Shown here: piece after piece, positions 1 through 6,885 of the stretch
Layout of the letters: every line of letters begins with the position of its first letter
Position numbering within the stretch: position 1 is the first letter of the stretch
Source of the DNA: an uncultured Rubellimicrobium sp.
GTDB lineage: Bacteria; Pseudomonadota; Alphaproteobacteria; Rhodobacterales; Rhodobacteraceae
Reading direction: 5' to 3'
DNA: 15,049 nt
NCBI GenBank assembly: GCA_902805995.1
Contig: CADCUU010000222.1
Span: 1 to 15,049, forward strand
Program-made: the position numbers and the translations under genes
Notes under the pieces: generated by a model
Told to the model about the DNA's origin: nothing
What the model saw: only the letters and a program-made list of their open reading frames with translations
The model's database searches: none

Positions 1-945
1 GAAAGCTTCCGCCTCGCCCAGGCCTTCACCATCAGCCGCGGCTCCAAGACCGAGGCACGCGTCGTCACCGCGAGTTTCACGCGCGATGGCATCACCGGCC
101 GGGGCGAATGCGTCCCCTACGCCCGTTACGGCGAGAGCGCCGAGGGCGTGGCCCAGGCCGTCGCCGCCCTCCCACCGGACGTGACGCGCGACAGCCTCCA
201 GCATCTCCTGCCCCCCGGCGCGGCGCGCAACGCCGCCGACTGCGCTCTTTGGGATTGGGAGGCGAAACGACAGGACCGCCGCGCCTGGGACCTCGCGGGC
301 CTTTCCGCCCCCGGGCCCGTGGTCACCGCCTACACGATCTCTCTCGGCACTCCCGATGCGATGGAGGACGCGGCCCGCGCCAACGCCCACCGGCCCCTCC
401 TCAAGATCAAGCTCGGCACCCCGGACGACATGCCCCGCCTCCAGGCCGTCCGCCGCGGCGCGCCCGCATCCCGGCTCATCGTGGACGCGAACGAAGGCTG
501 GACGCCCGAGGTCTACGCCGACCTCGCCCCCCATCTCCTCCGCCTCGGCGTGGCGCTGGTGGAGCAGCCCCTTCCCGCGGGCCAGGACGAGGCGCTGGCC
601 CATATGGCCCGCCCCCTCCCGGTCTGCGCGGACGAAAGCTGCCACGACCGCGCCTCGCTGGCCTCGCTCCATGGCCGCTACGACATCGTCAACGTCAAGC
701 TCGACAAGGCCGGCGGCCTGACCGAGGCGCTGGCCCTGCGGGAGGAGGCGCGGCGCATGGGCTTCGGGATCATGGTGGGCTGCATGGTGGGCACCTCCCT
801 CGCCATGGCGCCCGCCGTGGTTCTGGCCCAGGGCGCGGAGGTCGCGGACCTTGACGGCCCGCTCCTTCTGGCCGAAGACCGCGCCCACCCGCTCGCTTAC
901 GACGACCGGGGCGTCCATCCATCCGAGCCTGACCTCTGGGGGTAG
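1..945 (+). CDS. Dipeptide epimerase (L-Ala-D/L-Glu epimerase type), 5' end outside window
   Basis: This is an enolase-superfamily enzyme of the muconate-lactonizing subgroup that likely epimerises the second residue of L-Ala-D-Glu, a murein-peptide product, to give L-Ala-L-Glu. The frame is open from base 1, so the first residues lie upstream; 314 residues are visible. In visible numbering I see the KIK base motif at 135-137, the VDANEGW metal-ligand strand at about 161-167, VEQPLP, CADES, and NVKLDKAGGLTEA with the second catalytic lysine, then the glycine-rich MVGCMVGTS near the end. These are the expected family landmarks in order. It ends TAG 2 bases before the next ATG, so it is surely co-transcribed with the D-amino-acid transaminase. 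The family is established from motifs; exact dipeptide preference is inferred. Confidence 0.88.
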   Translation, partial: ESFRLAQAFTISRGSKTEARVVTASFTRDGITGRGECVPYARYGESAEGVAQAVAALPPDVTRDSLQHLLPPGAARNAADCALWDWEAKRQDRRAWDLAGLSAPGPVVTAYTISLGTPDAMEDAARANAHRPLLKIKLGTPDDMPRLQAVRRGAPASRLIVDANEGWTPEVYADLAPHLLRLGVALVEQPLPAGQDEALAHMARPLPVCADESCHDRASLASLHGRYDIVNVKLDKAGGLTEALALREEARRMGFGIMVGCMVGTSLAMAPAVVLAQGAEVADLDGPLLLAEDRAHPLAYDDRGVHPSEPDLWG

Positions 946-947
946 CC

Positions 948-1808
948 ATGAGCCGCATCGTTTACGTCAACGGCCAATACGTCCCCGAGGAGGAGGCCCG
1001 CGTTTCCGTCTTCGACCGGGGCTTCCTGATGGCCGACGGGGTCTACGAGGTCACCTCCGTCCTAGACGGCAAGCTCGTGGACTTCCCCGGCCACATCACC
1101 CGTCTCCGCCGGTCGCTGTCCGAACTCGACATGCCCTCGCCCGCCACCGACGACGACCTCCTCGCCATCCACCGCGAGCTGGTGGCCCGGAACGGCATCG
1201 AGCATGGGATGGTCTATCTCCAGGTCACGCGCGGCGCGCCGCCCGACCGCGACTTCGCCTACCCGGACGCCGCGACCCCGCCGACGCTGGTCCTCTTCAC
1301 CCAGTCCAAGCCCGGCCTGATCGACAACCCCCTCGCCCGCAGCGGCATGGCGGTGGTGTCCATCCCCGACCAGCGCTGGGCCCGGCGGGACATCAAGACC
1401 GTGCAGCTCCTTTATCCCTCCATGGGCAAGATGATCGCCAAGGCCCAGGGCGCCGACGACGCCTGGATGGTTGAGGACGGGGTCGTGACCGAGGGCACCT
1501 CGAACAATGCCTACATCGTCAAGGGCAACACCATCGTCACCCGCCAGCTCGGGCCCGAGATCCTGTCCGGCATCACCCGCGCCGCCGTCCTGGCCTGCGC
1601 GCGCGAGGCGCAGATGCGCGTGGAGGAGCGGCCCTTCACCATCGAGGAGGCGCGCGAGGCCGACGAGGCCTTCATCACCTCGGCCTCGACCTTCGTGATG
1701 CCGGTGGTCCGCCTCGACGGGCAGGAGATCGGGGAGGGGCGGCCCGGCCCCGTCGCCGTCCGGCTGCGGGAAATCTACCTCAGCGAAGCGCGCCGCGCCG
1801 CGATCTGA
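948..1808 (+). CDS. dat: D-amino-acid transaminase (PLP fold-type IV)
   Basis: A 286-residue class IV aminotransferase, close to the usual length for D-alanine transaminase, which moves the amino group between D-amino acids and 2-oxo acids in the cytoplasm. DRGFLMADGVYEV at 23-35 matches the N-terminal signature of the D-AAT family. The PLP lysine is K150 in RRDIKTVQLL, and E182 in VTEGTSNN is the glutamate that contacts the PLP ring nitrogen. SGITR and TSASTF complete the cofactor pocket. The closeness to Bacillus-type D-AAT motifs favours D-amino acids over branched-chain or aminodeoxychorismate substrates, but these subgroups are hard to separate by eye. It follows the epimerase gene with a 2-base gap and a G-rich Shine-Dalgarno inside the preceding stop region, so the two form an operon. 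Confidence 0.88.
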   Translation: MSRIVYVNGQYVPEEEARVSVFDRGFLMADGVYEVTSVLDGKLVDFPGHITRLRRSLSELDMPSPATDDDLLAIHRELVARNGIEHGMVYLQVTRGAPPDRDFAYPDAATPPTLVLFTQSKPGLIDNPLARSGMAVVSIPDQRWARRDIKTVQLLYPSMGKMIAKAQGADDAWMVEDGVVTEGTSNNAYIVKGNTIVTRQLGPEILSGITRAAVLACAREAQMRVEERPFTIEEAREADEAFITSASTFVMPVVRLDGQEIGEGRPGPVAVRLREIYLSEARRAAI

Positions 1809-1814
1809 TGCCCC

Positions 1815-1961
1815 TCAGCAGGGACGCCGGGCGAGTTCCATCTCGTCGGCGTCCAGCGGCCAGATCGCGTAAAGCTCGTCCAGCAGTCCCTCGAAGCTCG
1901 GCGGCTGCGGCCTGCGGCCCGAGAACGCGGCCAGGGTCGCAAGGATGGAACTCAGGAACAT
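1815..1961 (-). CDS. Possible small protein of unknown function, 48 residues
   Basis: I do not recognise this protein. From the ATG at 1961 it would have 48 residues: a hydrophobic N-terminus (MFLSSILATLAAFSG), a proline patch, then an acidic, helix-like segment (LLDELYAIWPLDADEMELA) and a TGA stop. Nearly all codons end in G or C, as in the real genes around it, and the sequence is not of the arginine/proline-rich kind that antisense shadows give here. No good Shine-Dalgarno is visible before 1961; an upstream ATG at 2009 has AGGA only 1 base away. It lies downstream of the amidohydrolase on the same strand, about 160 bases from its stop, and converges with the transaminase gene. Whether it is translated is uncertain. 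Confidence 0.42.
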   Translation of the reverse strand: MFLSSILATLAAFSGRRPQPPSFEGLLDELYAIWPLDADEMELARRPC

Positions 1962-2122
1962 GGACGGGTCCGCTTTCTGCCAGGTGCCCCCGTCGCGAGT
2001 TGGGGGCATGTCCTGCCGAACACGGCACGTGCTTCAAGGTTCCACGGGCTCTCTCAGGGTCAGCCCAGGCTCCCTCCCAGCGCGCGGAAAGTCGCCAATA
2101 CCCAGGGCAAGGGCTTATTGTC

Positions 2123-2884
2123 TCAGCCCGCCCGAGCCTCCTCCAGCGCGTCCGACAGCAGCGGCGCCAGCCGCTCCGCCCAGCTCTCCTGCTGCGCGTC
2201 CGTCGCGATCAGGTCCTGACGAAGCTCGATCAGCACGTTGAGACGCCCGGGCCCCAGCGCGTGACGGTCGATCGAATCGCCCGGCAGGTGGCCCGAGTAA
2301 GGCTCGTTGTCCCCCACGAAAAGGTCCGGCTCCGCCATCAGCCGCCGCAACACCGCTTGCGCAAGCCGCTCGTCCCGGTGGGAGTGGAGCACCGCGACGT
2401 GCCAGGGCCGGGGCGGTCGCCCCCGAAGCTGCGGTGTGAAGCTGTGGATCGCCAGCACCGCCGGGGCCGGGCGCGAGGCCAGCAGGTCCGCCACCGCGTC
2501 GTGATAGGGCCGGTAGAGCCGGTCGAGCCGCCGCCCCAGCTCCTCGGGCCCCGCATGCCGGTTCGCCGGGATCACCGACCCGTCGTAAAGCCGCATGAGC
2601 AGCGTGGGATCGTCCTCGCCCCGGTTGGGGTCGATCACGAGCCGGGAGAACCGCGCCAGGATCGCCGGGCTGTCCAGCCGCCGTGCCAGTTCGCGCGCCA
2701 GCCCCGCCGCGCCGATGTCGTAGGCGATGTGGCGTTCCATGTCGTCGGGGGACAGACCCAGGTCGCCGCCCAGCCAGTCGGGCACGAGGTTCGTCGCGTG
2801 ATCGCAGGTCACGACCCAGGGGCCGGGGGTCCCTGCGTCCAGGATCTGAAAGGCGGGGTGGGCAGGGGTGGCGGCACGCATCAT
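2123..2884 (-). CDS. N-formylglutamate amidohydrolase family protein
   Basis: A 253-residue member of the N-formylglutamate deformylase family (HutG-like), which hydrolyses N-formyl-L-glutamate or related N-acyl amino acids with a zinc centre. Visible landmarks are VVTCDHATN at 24-32, SRLVIDPNRGEDDP at 80-93, LAIHSFTP at 144-151, HSHRDERL, and IELRQDL near 219-225, in the usual order. I chose the ATG at 2884 because GGGAGA stands 5 bases before it; the ATG directly after it would also work, while the upstream extension to 2998 is arginine-rich and overlaps the pyk control region. No histidine-utilisation genes lie beside it, so a role in histidine breakdown cannot be claimed; many alphaproteobacteria carry such stand-alone paralogues of unclear substrate. 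Confidence 0.82.
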   Translation of the reverse strand: MMRAATPAHPAFQILDAGTPGPWVVTCDHATNLVPDWLGGDLGLSPDDMERHIAYDIGAAGLARELARRLDSPAILARFSRLVIDPNRGEDDPTLLMRLYDGSVIPANRHAGPEELGRRLDRLYRPYHDAVADLLASRPAPAVLAIHSFTPQLRGRPPRPWHVAVLHSHRDERLAQAVLRRLMAEPDLFVGDNEPYSGHLPGDSIDRHALGPGRLNVLIELRQDLIATDAQQESWAERLAPLLSDALEEARAG

Positions 2885-2904
2885 GGCCGTCTCCCTTAGA
2901 CAGG

Positions 2905-2933
2905 TTGCCGCCCGAAGGAAACCGCGCCATACA
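2905..2933 (+). promoter_or_regulatory. Candidate pyk promoter
   Basis: TTGCCG at 2905-2910 and CATACA at 2928-2933 are 17 bases apart, the right spacing for a housekeeping promoter. The -10 element is weak (3 of 6 matches). The predicted start near 2940 lies about 57 bases before the pyk ATG and just upstream of the palindrome at 2954. Confidence 0.4.
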
Positions 2934-2953
2934 CCGCCCGCAGGGAGCCGCCG

Positions 2954-2967
2954 CGTTAGCGCTAACG
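2954..2967. promoter_or_regulatory. 14-bp perfect palindrome, likely LacI-family operator upstream of pyk
   Basis: CGTTAGCGCTAACG is a perfect palindrome with a central CG, the form of a LacI/GalR-family operator. It lies about 30 bases before the pyk ATG, downstream of the candidate -10 box, where a bound repressor would block transcription. In alphaproteobacteria, LacI-family regulators of central carbon metabolism (CceR of Rhodobacter, PckR of rhizobia) are known to act at genes of this pathway; assigning the site to such a regulator is inference. Confidence 0.68.
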
Positions 2968-2996
2968 GGCGTTGCCATGGCCGATAGGAGTTCCGC

Positions 2997-4445
2997 ATGC
3001 GCCGTCACCGCAAGATCAAGATCGTGGCCACCCTGGGACCGGCCTCCTCCACCAAGGAGATGATCCGCATCCTTCACGAGGCCGGAGCCGACGTGTTCCG
3101 CCTCAACATGAGCCATGGCTCCCATGACGACGTGGCCGCCCGCCACCGCGCCATCCGCGAGGTCGAGGCCGAGATGGGCCAGCCCATCGCGATCCTCGCC
3201 GACCTCCAGGGCCCCAAGCTCCGCGTCGGCGTCTTCGGCGGCGAGGGGGCGTTCGACCTCGAGGTGGGCCAGCCCTTCCGGCTCGACCTCAATGACGCGC
3301 CCGGCGACGCGACCCGCGTCCAGCTCCCCCACAAGGAGATCTTCGACGCTCTGGAGCCCGGCGCCTCTCTCCTCGTGAACGACGGCAAGATCCGCCTGCT
3401 CGTGAACGACTGCGGCCGCGATTTCGCCAACTGCACCGTGACGGTCGGCGGCACCATCTCCAACCGCAAGGGCGTGAACGTCCCCGACGTGGTGCTCCCC
3501 CTCGCCGCCCTGTCCGACAAGGACCGCCGCGACCTCGAATTCGTCTGCGAACTGGGCGTGGACTGGCTCGCGCTTTCCTTCGTGCAGCGCGTGGCCGACG
3601 TGGAGGAGGCGCGCTCGCTCGCCAAAGGCCGCGCCGCGATCCTCAGCAAGATCGAAAAGCCTGCCGCCGTGAAGGACTTCGACGGCATCCTCGCCGCCTC
3701 GGACGGCATCATGGTGGCGCGCGGCGACCTCGGGGTGGAGCTTCCGGTCCAGAACGTGCCCCCGATCCAGAAGCGGCTCGTGCGCAAGTGCCGCGCCGCC
3801 GCCAAGCCGGTGATCGTGGCGACGCAGATGCTCGAATCGATGATCGAATCCCCCGTGCCCACCCGGGCCGAGGTGTCGGACGTGGCCACCGCCATCTACG
3901 AGGGCGCGGACGCCATCATGCTGTCGGCCGAATCCGCCGCAGGCCAGTTCCCGCGCGAGGCCGTCGCGACCATGGACGCCGTCGCGCAGGAGGTGGAGTC
4001 CGATCCCACCTACACCCAGATCATCGAATCCTCCCGCAGCGCCCACCGTACGACCGTGGCCGACGGCATCGTCTCCGCCGCCCGCGAGATCGCGGAAACC
4101 ACGGACGTCAAGGCCATCGCCTGCTTCTCCGAATCGGGCACGACCGCGCTTCTGGTGGCGCGCGAACGGCCCCGCGTGCCGATCATCGCGCTCACCTCCC
4201 TCGAAGGGACGGCGCGCCGTCTGTCCCTCACCTGGGGCGTGGACTGCGTCGTCTCCGAACCGGTGGACCGCTTCAAGCACGCCGTCCTCGCCGCGATTCA
4301 CGCCGCCGTGGACCAGGGCTACGCCCAGCCCACCGAGCGCATCGTCGTGACCGCGGGCGTGCCCTTCAACACGCCGGGCTCGACCAACATCCTGCGCGTG
4401 GCTCCCTGCCAGGAACGCCTGATCTACGAGGGCGAGCCCGAGTAG
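2997..4445 (+). CDS. pyk: Pyruvate kinase
   Basis: A full-length 482-residue pyruvate kinase, which makes pyruvate and ATP from phosphoenolpyruvate and ADP in the last step of glycolysis and the Entner-Doudoroff pathway. The barrel carries ATLGPAS at 11-17, FRLNMSHG at 34-41 with the phosphate-binding R35, ILADLQGPK at 66-74, the catalytic K218 in SKIEKP, metal ligands E220 and D244 in ARGDLG, and the long signature ATQMLESMIESPVPTRAE with SDVATAI. The B domain spans roughly 72-165 and the allosteric C domain about 345-482. Start: TAGGAG lies 5 bases upstream of the ATG. Transcription is probably controlled through the palindrome at 2954-2967. Directly after the stop, imperfect copies of the last codons are found. 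It is monocistronic or reads into rpmI, which has its own likely promoter. Confidence 0.97.
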   Translation: MRRHRKIKIVATLGPASSTKEMIRILHEAGADVFRLNMSHGSHDDVAARHRAIREVEAEMGQPIAILADLQGPKLRVGVFGGEGAFDLEVGQPFRLDLNDAPGDATRVQLPHKEIFDALEPGASLLVNDGKIRLLVNDCGRDFANCTVTVGGTISNRKGVNVPDVVLPLAALSDKDRRDLEFVCELGVDWLALSFVQRVADVEEARSLAKGRAAILSKIEKPAAVKDFDGILAASDGIMVARGDLGVELPVQNVPPIQKRLVRKCRAAAKPVIVATQMLESMIESPVPTRAEVSDVATAIYEGADAIMLSAESAAGQFPREAVATMDAVAQEVESDPTYTQIIESSRSAHRTTVADGIVSAAREIAETTDVKAIACFSESGTTALLVARERPRVPIIALTSLEGTARRLSLTWGVDCVVSEPVDRFKHAVLAAIHAAVDQGYAQPTERIVVTAGVPFNTPGSTNILRVAPCQERLIYEGEPE

Positions 4446-4560
4446 GCTACCCCAAGGAACGCCTGCTCCACGACGGCGAGCCCGGGCCCTGCCGATCCAC
4501 GAAGGCGCCCCTGAACTGGCGACCCAAGAGGCCCACGACCCACGACCGCGAGCCCGAGTA
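4411..4560 (+). repeat. Imperfect repeats of the pyk 3' end
   Basis: Bases 4411-4440, coding the last residues of Pyk (ERLIYEGEP), recur at 4455-4484 with 27 of 30 bases identical, shifted by 44 bases and so in another frame. A shorter third copy at 4540-4560 (CGCGAGCCCGAGTA core) again ends in GAGTAA. The second and third copies lie after the stop codon and would encode ERLLHDGEP and HDREPE. This looks like a local duplication of the gene end that has decayed; the stretch has no other gene. Confidence 0.72.
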
Positions 4561-4565
4561 AGGGC

Positions 4566-4594
4566 TTGCCACCCGCCCGGCGCCGCTCTATAGG
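4566..4594 (+). promoter_or_regulatory. Likely promoter of rpmI-rplT
   Basis: TTGCCA at 4566-4571 and TATAGG at 4589-4594 are exactly 17 bases apart. The -35 box differs from the consensus at one base and the -10 box keeps TATA. The predicted start near 4601 leaves a leader of about 68 bases before the bL35 ATG. Confidence 0.6.
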
Positions 4595-4610
4595 GCGCCC
4601 CTCGACCCAT

Positions 4611-4644
4611 GCACGGCTGGCCAAGTGGCATTGCCTCGCCGTGC
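4611..4644 (+). promoter_or_regulatory. Hairpin in the rpmI-rplT leader
   Basis: GCACGGC at 4611-4617 pairs perfectly with GCCGTGC at 4638-4644 around a 20-base loop that can fold further (GGC-ATT-GCC). It lies between the predicted transcription start and the Shine-Dalgarno AGGAG at 4658-4662. In other bacteria this operon is self-regulated by L20 binding to its leader; such a role here is only a possibility. Confidence 0.4.
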
Positions 4645-4668
4645 CCACCGCTCACACAGGAGCCGAAA

Positions 4669-4869
4669 ATGCCCAAGATGAAGACCAAGTCGAGCGCCAA
4701 GAAGCGCTTCAAGGTGACGGCCTCTGGCCTCATCAAGGCCGGCCAGACCGGCAAGCGTCACGGCATGATCAAGCGGACCACCAAGTTCATCCGCCAGGCG
4801 CGGGGAACCACGGTCCTGTCCCCCCAGGACACGAAGATCATCAAGTCCTACATGCCCTACGCCCGCTGA
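4669..4869 (+). CDS. rpmI: 50S ribosomal protein bL35
   Basis: A 66-residue, strongly basic protein starting [16 protein letters not shown], the classic bL35 signature, and of exactly the usual length. It binds 23S rRNA in the large subunit. AGGAG lies 6 bases before the ATG, which decides the start against the in-frame ATG at 4609. The rplT gene follows after 14 bases with its own Shine-Dalgarno, forming the standard rpmI-rplT pair. infC, which precedes this pair in many bacteria, is absent; pyk is upstream instead. Confidence 0.97.
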   Translation: MPKMKTKSSAKKRFKVTASGLIKAGQTGKRHGMIKRTTKFIRQARGTTVLSPQDTKIIKSYMPYAR

Positions 4870-4883
4870 GAGGAGCCTGACCC

Positions 4884-5261
4884 ATGTCCCGCACCAAAGG
4901 TGGTGTTGTCACCCACCGCCGCCACAAGAAGATCCTCGACGCCGCCAAGGGCTACTACGATCACCGCCGCCGCACCTTCAAGGTCGCCAAGCAGGCCGTC
5001 GACAAGGCGAACCAGTACGCGACCCGCGACCGTCGGACCCGCAAGCGCGACTTCCGCGCCCTCTGGATCCAGCGCATCAACGCGGCCGTCCGGGCCTTCG
5101 ACGCCTCGCTGACCTATTCGCGCTTCATCAACGGCCTGTCGCTCGCCGGCATCGAGGTTGACCGCAAGGTCCTCGCCGACCTCGCCGTCCATGAGCCCGA
5201 GGCTTTCAACGCGATCGCCGACCGCGCCCGCGCCGCCCTGCCGGTGGCCGAGGCCGCCTGA
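4884..5261 (+). CDS. rplT: 50S ribosomal protein bL20
   Basis: A 125-residue bL20 protein, needed early in 50S assembly, where its basic N-terminal tail threads into 23S rRNA. Landmarks are [23 protein letters not shown] at the start, [38 protein letters not shown], and the C-terminal domain with [23 protein letters not shown]. It is a few residues longer than usual because of an alanine-rich tail (ALPVAEAA). AGAGGAGCC lies before the ATG. A strong hairpin follows at 5284, so the operon probably ends here. Confidence 0.97.
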   Translation: MSRTKGGVVTHRRHKKILDAAKGYYDHRRRTFKVAKQAVDKANQYATRDRRTRKRDFRALWIQRINAAVRAFDASLTYSRFINGLSLAGIEVDRKVLADLAVHEPEAFNAIADRARAALPVAEAA

Positions 5262-5283
5262 TCGACGCCAGTCGAACGACCTG

Positions 5284-5320
5284 ACGGGCGCTGGGACCTC
5301 CCCCGGCGCCCGTTCTCATT
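5284..5320 (+). terminator. Terminator after rplT
   Basis: A 12-bp stem (ACGGGCGCTGGG at 5284-5295 with CCCGGCGCCCGT at 5302-5313, one G-T pair) closes a 6-base loop and is followed by TTCTCATT. It begins 22 bases after the rplT stop and also separates it from the convergent gene at 5322. Confidence 0.8.
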
Positions 5321-5321
5321 C

Positions 5322-5567
5322 CTAGTGCCCGGCCCGCAGGGCCAAAGGTGCATAGGCCTGCGGCAGGCGCGCGGTCTGGCGCGGCGGCCCTGGAGGCTGG
5401 CGCACCCGATCCAGCAGCCAACCCGTCAGCAGGCTCCCCGCCAGGCAGAGGTTGCCGACACTCGTGTAGAGGAGCAGCGCCATCCAGGCCGGCTGACCCT
5501 GAACAAGCGCCATGACAAAGGCGCCGAACCCGCCGAGCAACCCCAGCATCAGGTGACCCATCGTCAT
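5322..5567 (-). CDS. Small membrane protein of unknown function
   Basis: I do not recognise a named family. The 81-residue product has two hydrophobic segments, about residues 5-23 (rich in Gly and Leu) and 27-52 (WMALLLYTSVGNLCLAGSLLTGWLL), then a basic, proline-rich tail, so it is probably a two-span inner-membrane protein with its tail in the cytoplasm. AAGGG lies 4 bases before the ATG at 5567; the ATG at 5561 is the alternative start, 10 bases from it. The upstream region 5568-5640 is clearly richer in A and T than its surroundings, with TTGACT on this strand at 5636-5631, fitting a promoter. It converges with rplT across the terminator. Confidence 0.62.
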   Translation of the reverse strand: MTMGHLMLGLLGGFGAFVMALVQGQPAWMALLLYTSVGNLCLAGSLLTGWLLDRVRQPPGPPRQTARLPQAYAPLALRAGH

Positions 5568-5663
5568 CGCGCCCTTCTTGGTAGCCTAAATCACGATACC
5601 TGTGGTCGAGATTAATCCTCGTCGTTACCTAGTCAACTGCCATGTCCTCCTATGCGTTCCCGT

Positions 5664-5694
5664 CCGCCGCCTTGCGTGATCGCGCCTGCGGCGG
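5664..5694 (+). promoter_or_regulatory. Hairpin in the pheS leader
   Basis: CCGCCGC at 5664-5670 pairs perfectly with GCGGCGG at 5688-5694, with a further GCG-TGAT-CGC inside the loop. It lies about 30 bases before the pheS ATG. No T-run follows and no phenylalanine-rich leader peptide is visible, so classical attenuation is not supported. Confidence 0.3.
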
Positions 5695-5725
5695 TAACCG
5701 GGCCCGATGCCGAAAGGGTGACGCC

Positions 5726-6799
5726 ATGGACGATCTTCGCCAAAAGTACCTGGGGGCCGTGACCTCCGCCGCCGACGAGCCCGCGCTGGAGGAGGTCCGC
5801 CTCGCCGCCCTCGGCAAGAAGGGGGAGATCGCCCTCAATATGCGCGAACTCGGCCAGATGTCGCCCGAGGAGCGGATGACCGTCGCCCCCACGCTGAACG
5901 CGCTGCGGGACGAGGTCGCCTCGGCCATCGCCGCCCGCAAGGCCGCGCTCCAGGACGCGGCCCTCGACGAACGGCTCCGCGCCGAATGGCTGGACGTGAC
6001 GCTCCCCCCGCGCCCGCGCTGCCAGGGGACCGTGCACCCCGTCTCCCAGGTGACCGAGGAAGTGACACTCATCTTCGCCGAGATGGGCTTCGCCGTCGCC
6101 GAAGGCCCGCAGGTGGAGGACGACTGGCACAACTTCGACGCGCTCAACATCGCGCCGGAACATCCCGCCCGGCAGGAGCACGACACCTTCTACATGGCGC
6201 GCCAGCCGGGCGACAACCGCCCGCCCCATGTCCTGCGCACCCACACGAGCCCCGTCCAGATCCGCGCGATGCTGGGGCAGGGCGCGCCGCTGCGCGTGAT
6301 CTGCCCCGGCCGCGTCTTCCGCGCCGACTACGACCAGACCCACTCCCCCATGTTCCATCAGGTCGAGGGCCTCGCCATCGACCGCGACATCACCATGGCC
6401 CAGCTCAAATGGACCCTGGAGGAGTTCCTGAAGGCGTTCTTCGAGGTGGACCGCGTGGACCTCCGCTTCCGCGCCTCCCACTTCCCCTTCACGGAACCCT
6501 CGGCCGAGGTCGACATCCGCTGCTCCTGGGACAACGGCACCCTCAAGCTGGGCGAGGGCGACAGCTGGCTGGAGATCCTGGGCTCCGGCATGGTCCACCC
6601 CAAGGTCCTGACCGCCGGCGGCATCGACCCCGCCCAATGGCAGGGCTTCGCCTTCGGCATGGGCATCGACCGTCTGGCGATGCTGAAATACGGCATCCCG
6701 GACCTGCGGGCGTTCTTCGAGAGCGACCTGCGCTGGCTGCGGCACTACGGCTTCGGATCGCTGGAGGTACCGACGCTGGCAGGGGGCCTGAGCCGCTGA
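5726..6799 (+). CDS. pheS: Phenylalanyl-tRNA synthetase alpha subunit
   Basis: The 357-residue catalytic subunit of the alpha2-beta2 enzyme that charges tRNA-Phe. An N-terminal coiled-coil arm (about 1-90) is followed by the class II core: [10 protein letters not shown] (motif 1 region) at 104-113, THTSPVQIR at 172-180, motif 2 around [20 protein letters not shown] at 196-215, and motif 3 [14 protein letters not shown] at 307-320 with [16 protein letters not shown] behind it. I chose the ATG at 5726 because homologues begin MDDLRxKYL and AAAGGGTGA precedes it; the ATG at 5642 would add 28 unrelated residues. Its partner pheT lies 1.4 kb downstream, after three other genes and a hairpin, so the two subunits are probably not made from one tight operon. 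Confidence 0.97.
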   Translation: MDDLRQKYLGAVTSAADEPALEEVRLAALGKKGEIALNMRELGQMSPEERMTVAPTLNALRDEVASAIAARKAALQDAALDERLRAEWLDVTLPPRPRCQGTVHPVSQVTEEVTLIFAEMGFAVAEGPQVEDDWHNFDALNIAPEHPARQEHDTFYMARQPGDNRPPHVLRTHTSPVQIRAMLGQGAPLRVICPGRVFRADYDQTHSPMFHQVEGLAIDRDITMAQLKWTLEEFLKAFFEVDRVDLRFRASHFPFTEPSAEVDIRCSWDNGTLKLGEGDSWLEILGSGMVHPKVLTAGGIDPAQWQGFAFGMGIDRLAMLKYGIPDLRAFFESDLRWLRHYGFGSLEVPTLAGGLSR

Positions 6800-6808
6800 G
6801 GCCGCGCT

Positions 6809-6827
6809 CCGGGGGCTTAGCCCCCGG
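6809..6827 (+). terminator. Terminator-like hairpin after pheS
   Basis: CCGGGGGC and GCCCCCGG form a perfect 8-bp stem around a TTA loop, beginning 9 bases after the pheS stop. There is no T-run, so it may be a weak terminator or an mRNA 3' end stabiliser. Confidence 0.6.
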
Positions 6828-6885
6828 CCTCTAGCCGGAACCCCCAGCGGACAATCACGTTACCACGGCCAGCGAGGTGAGACGC

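Noticed and set aside
4424..4648. Minus-strand frame in the spacer after pyk
   Set aside because: It reads across the pyk-end repeats and the rpmI promoter; the apparent repeats in its protein merely reflect the DNA repeats.
2115..4754. Very long minus-strand open frame opposite pyruvate kinase
   Set aside because: It is antisense to a certain gene, rich in Gly, Arg and His with no recognisable domain, and arises from GC-biased third positions.
5642..5725. Upstream start or phenylalanine leader peptide for pheS
   Set aside because: The stretch has only one Phe codon, no stop before pheS in frame and no T-run terminator, so neither a leader peptide nor an extended PheS is supported.
5633..6745. 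Minus-strand open frame opposite pheS
   Set aside because: Shadow of pheS in a high-GC genome; composition has no sign of a fold.
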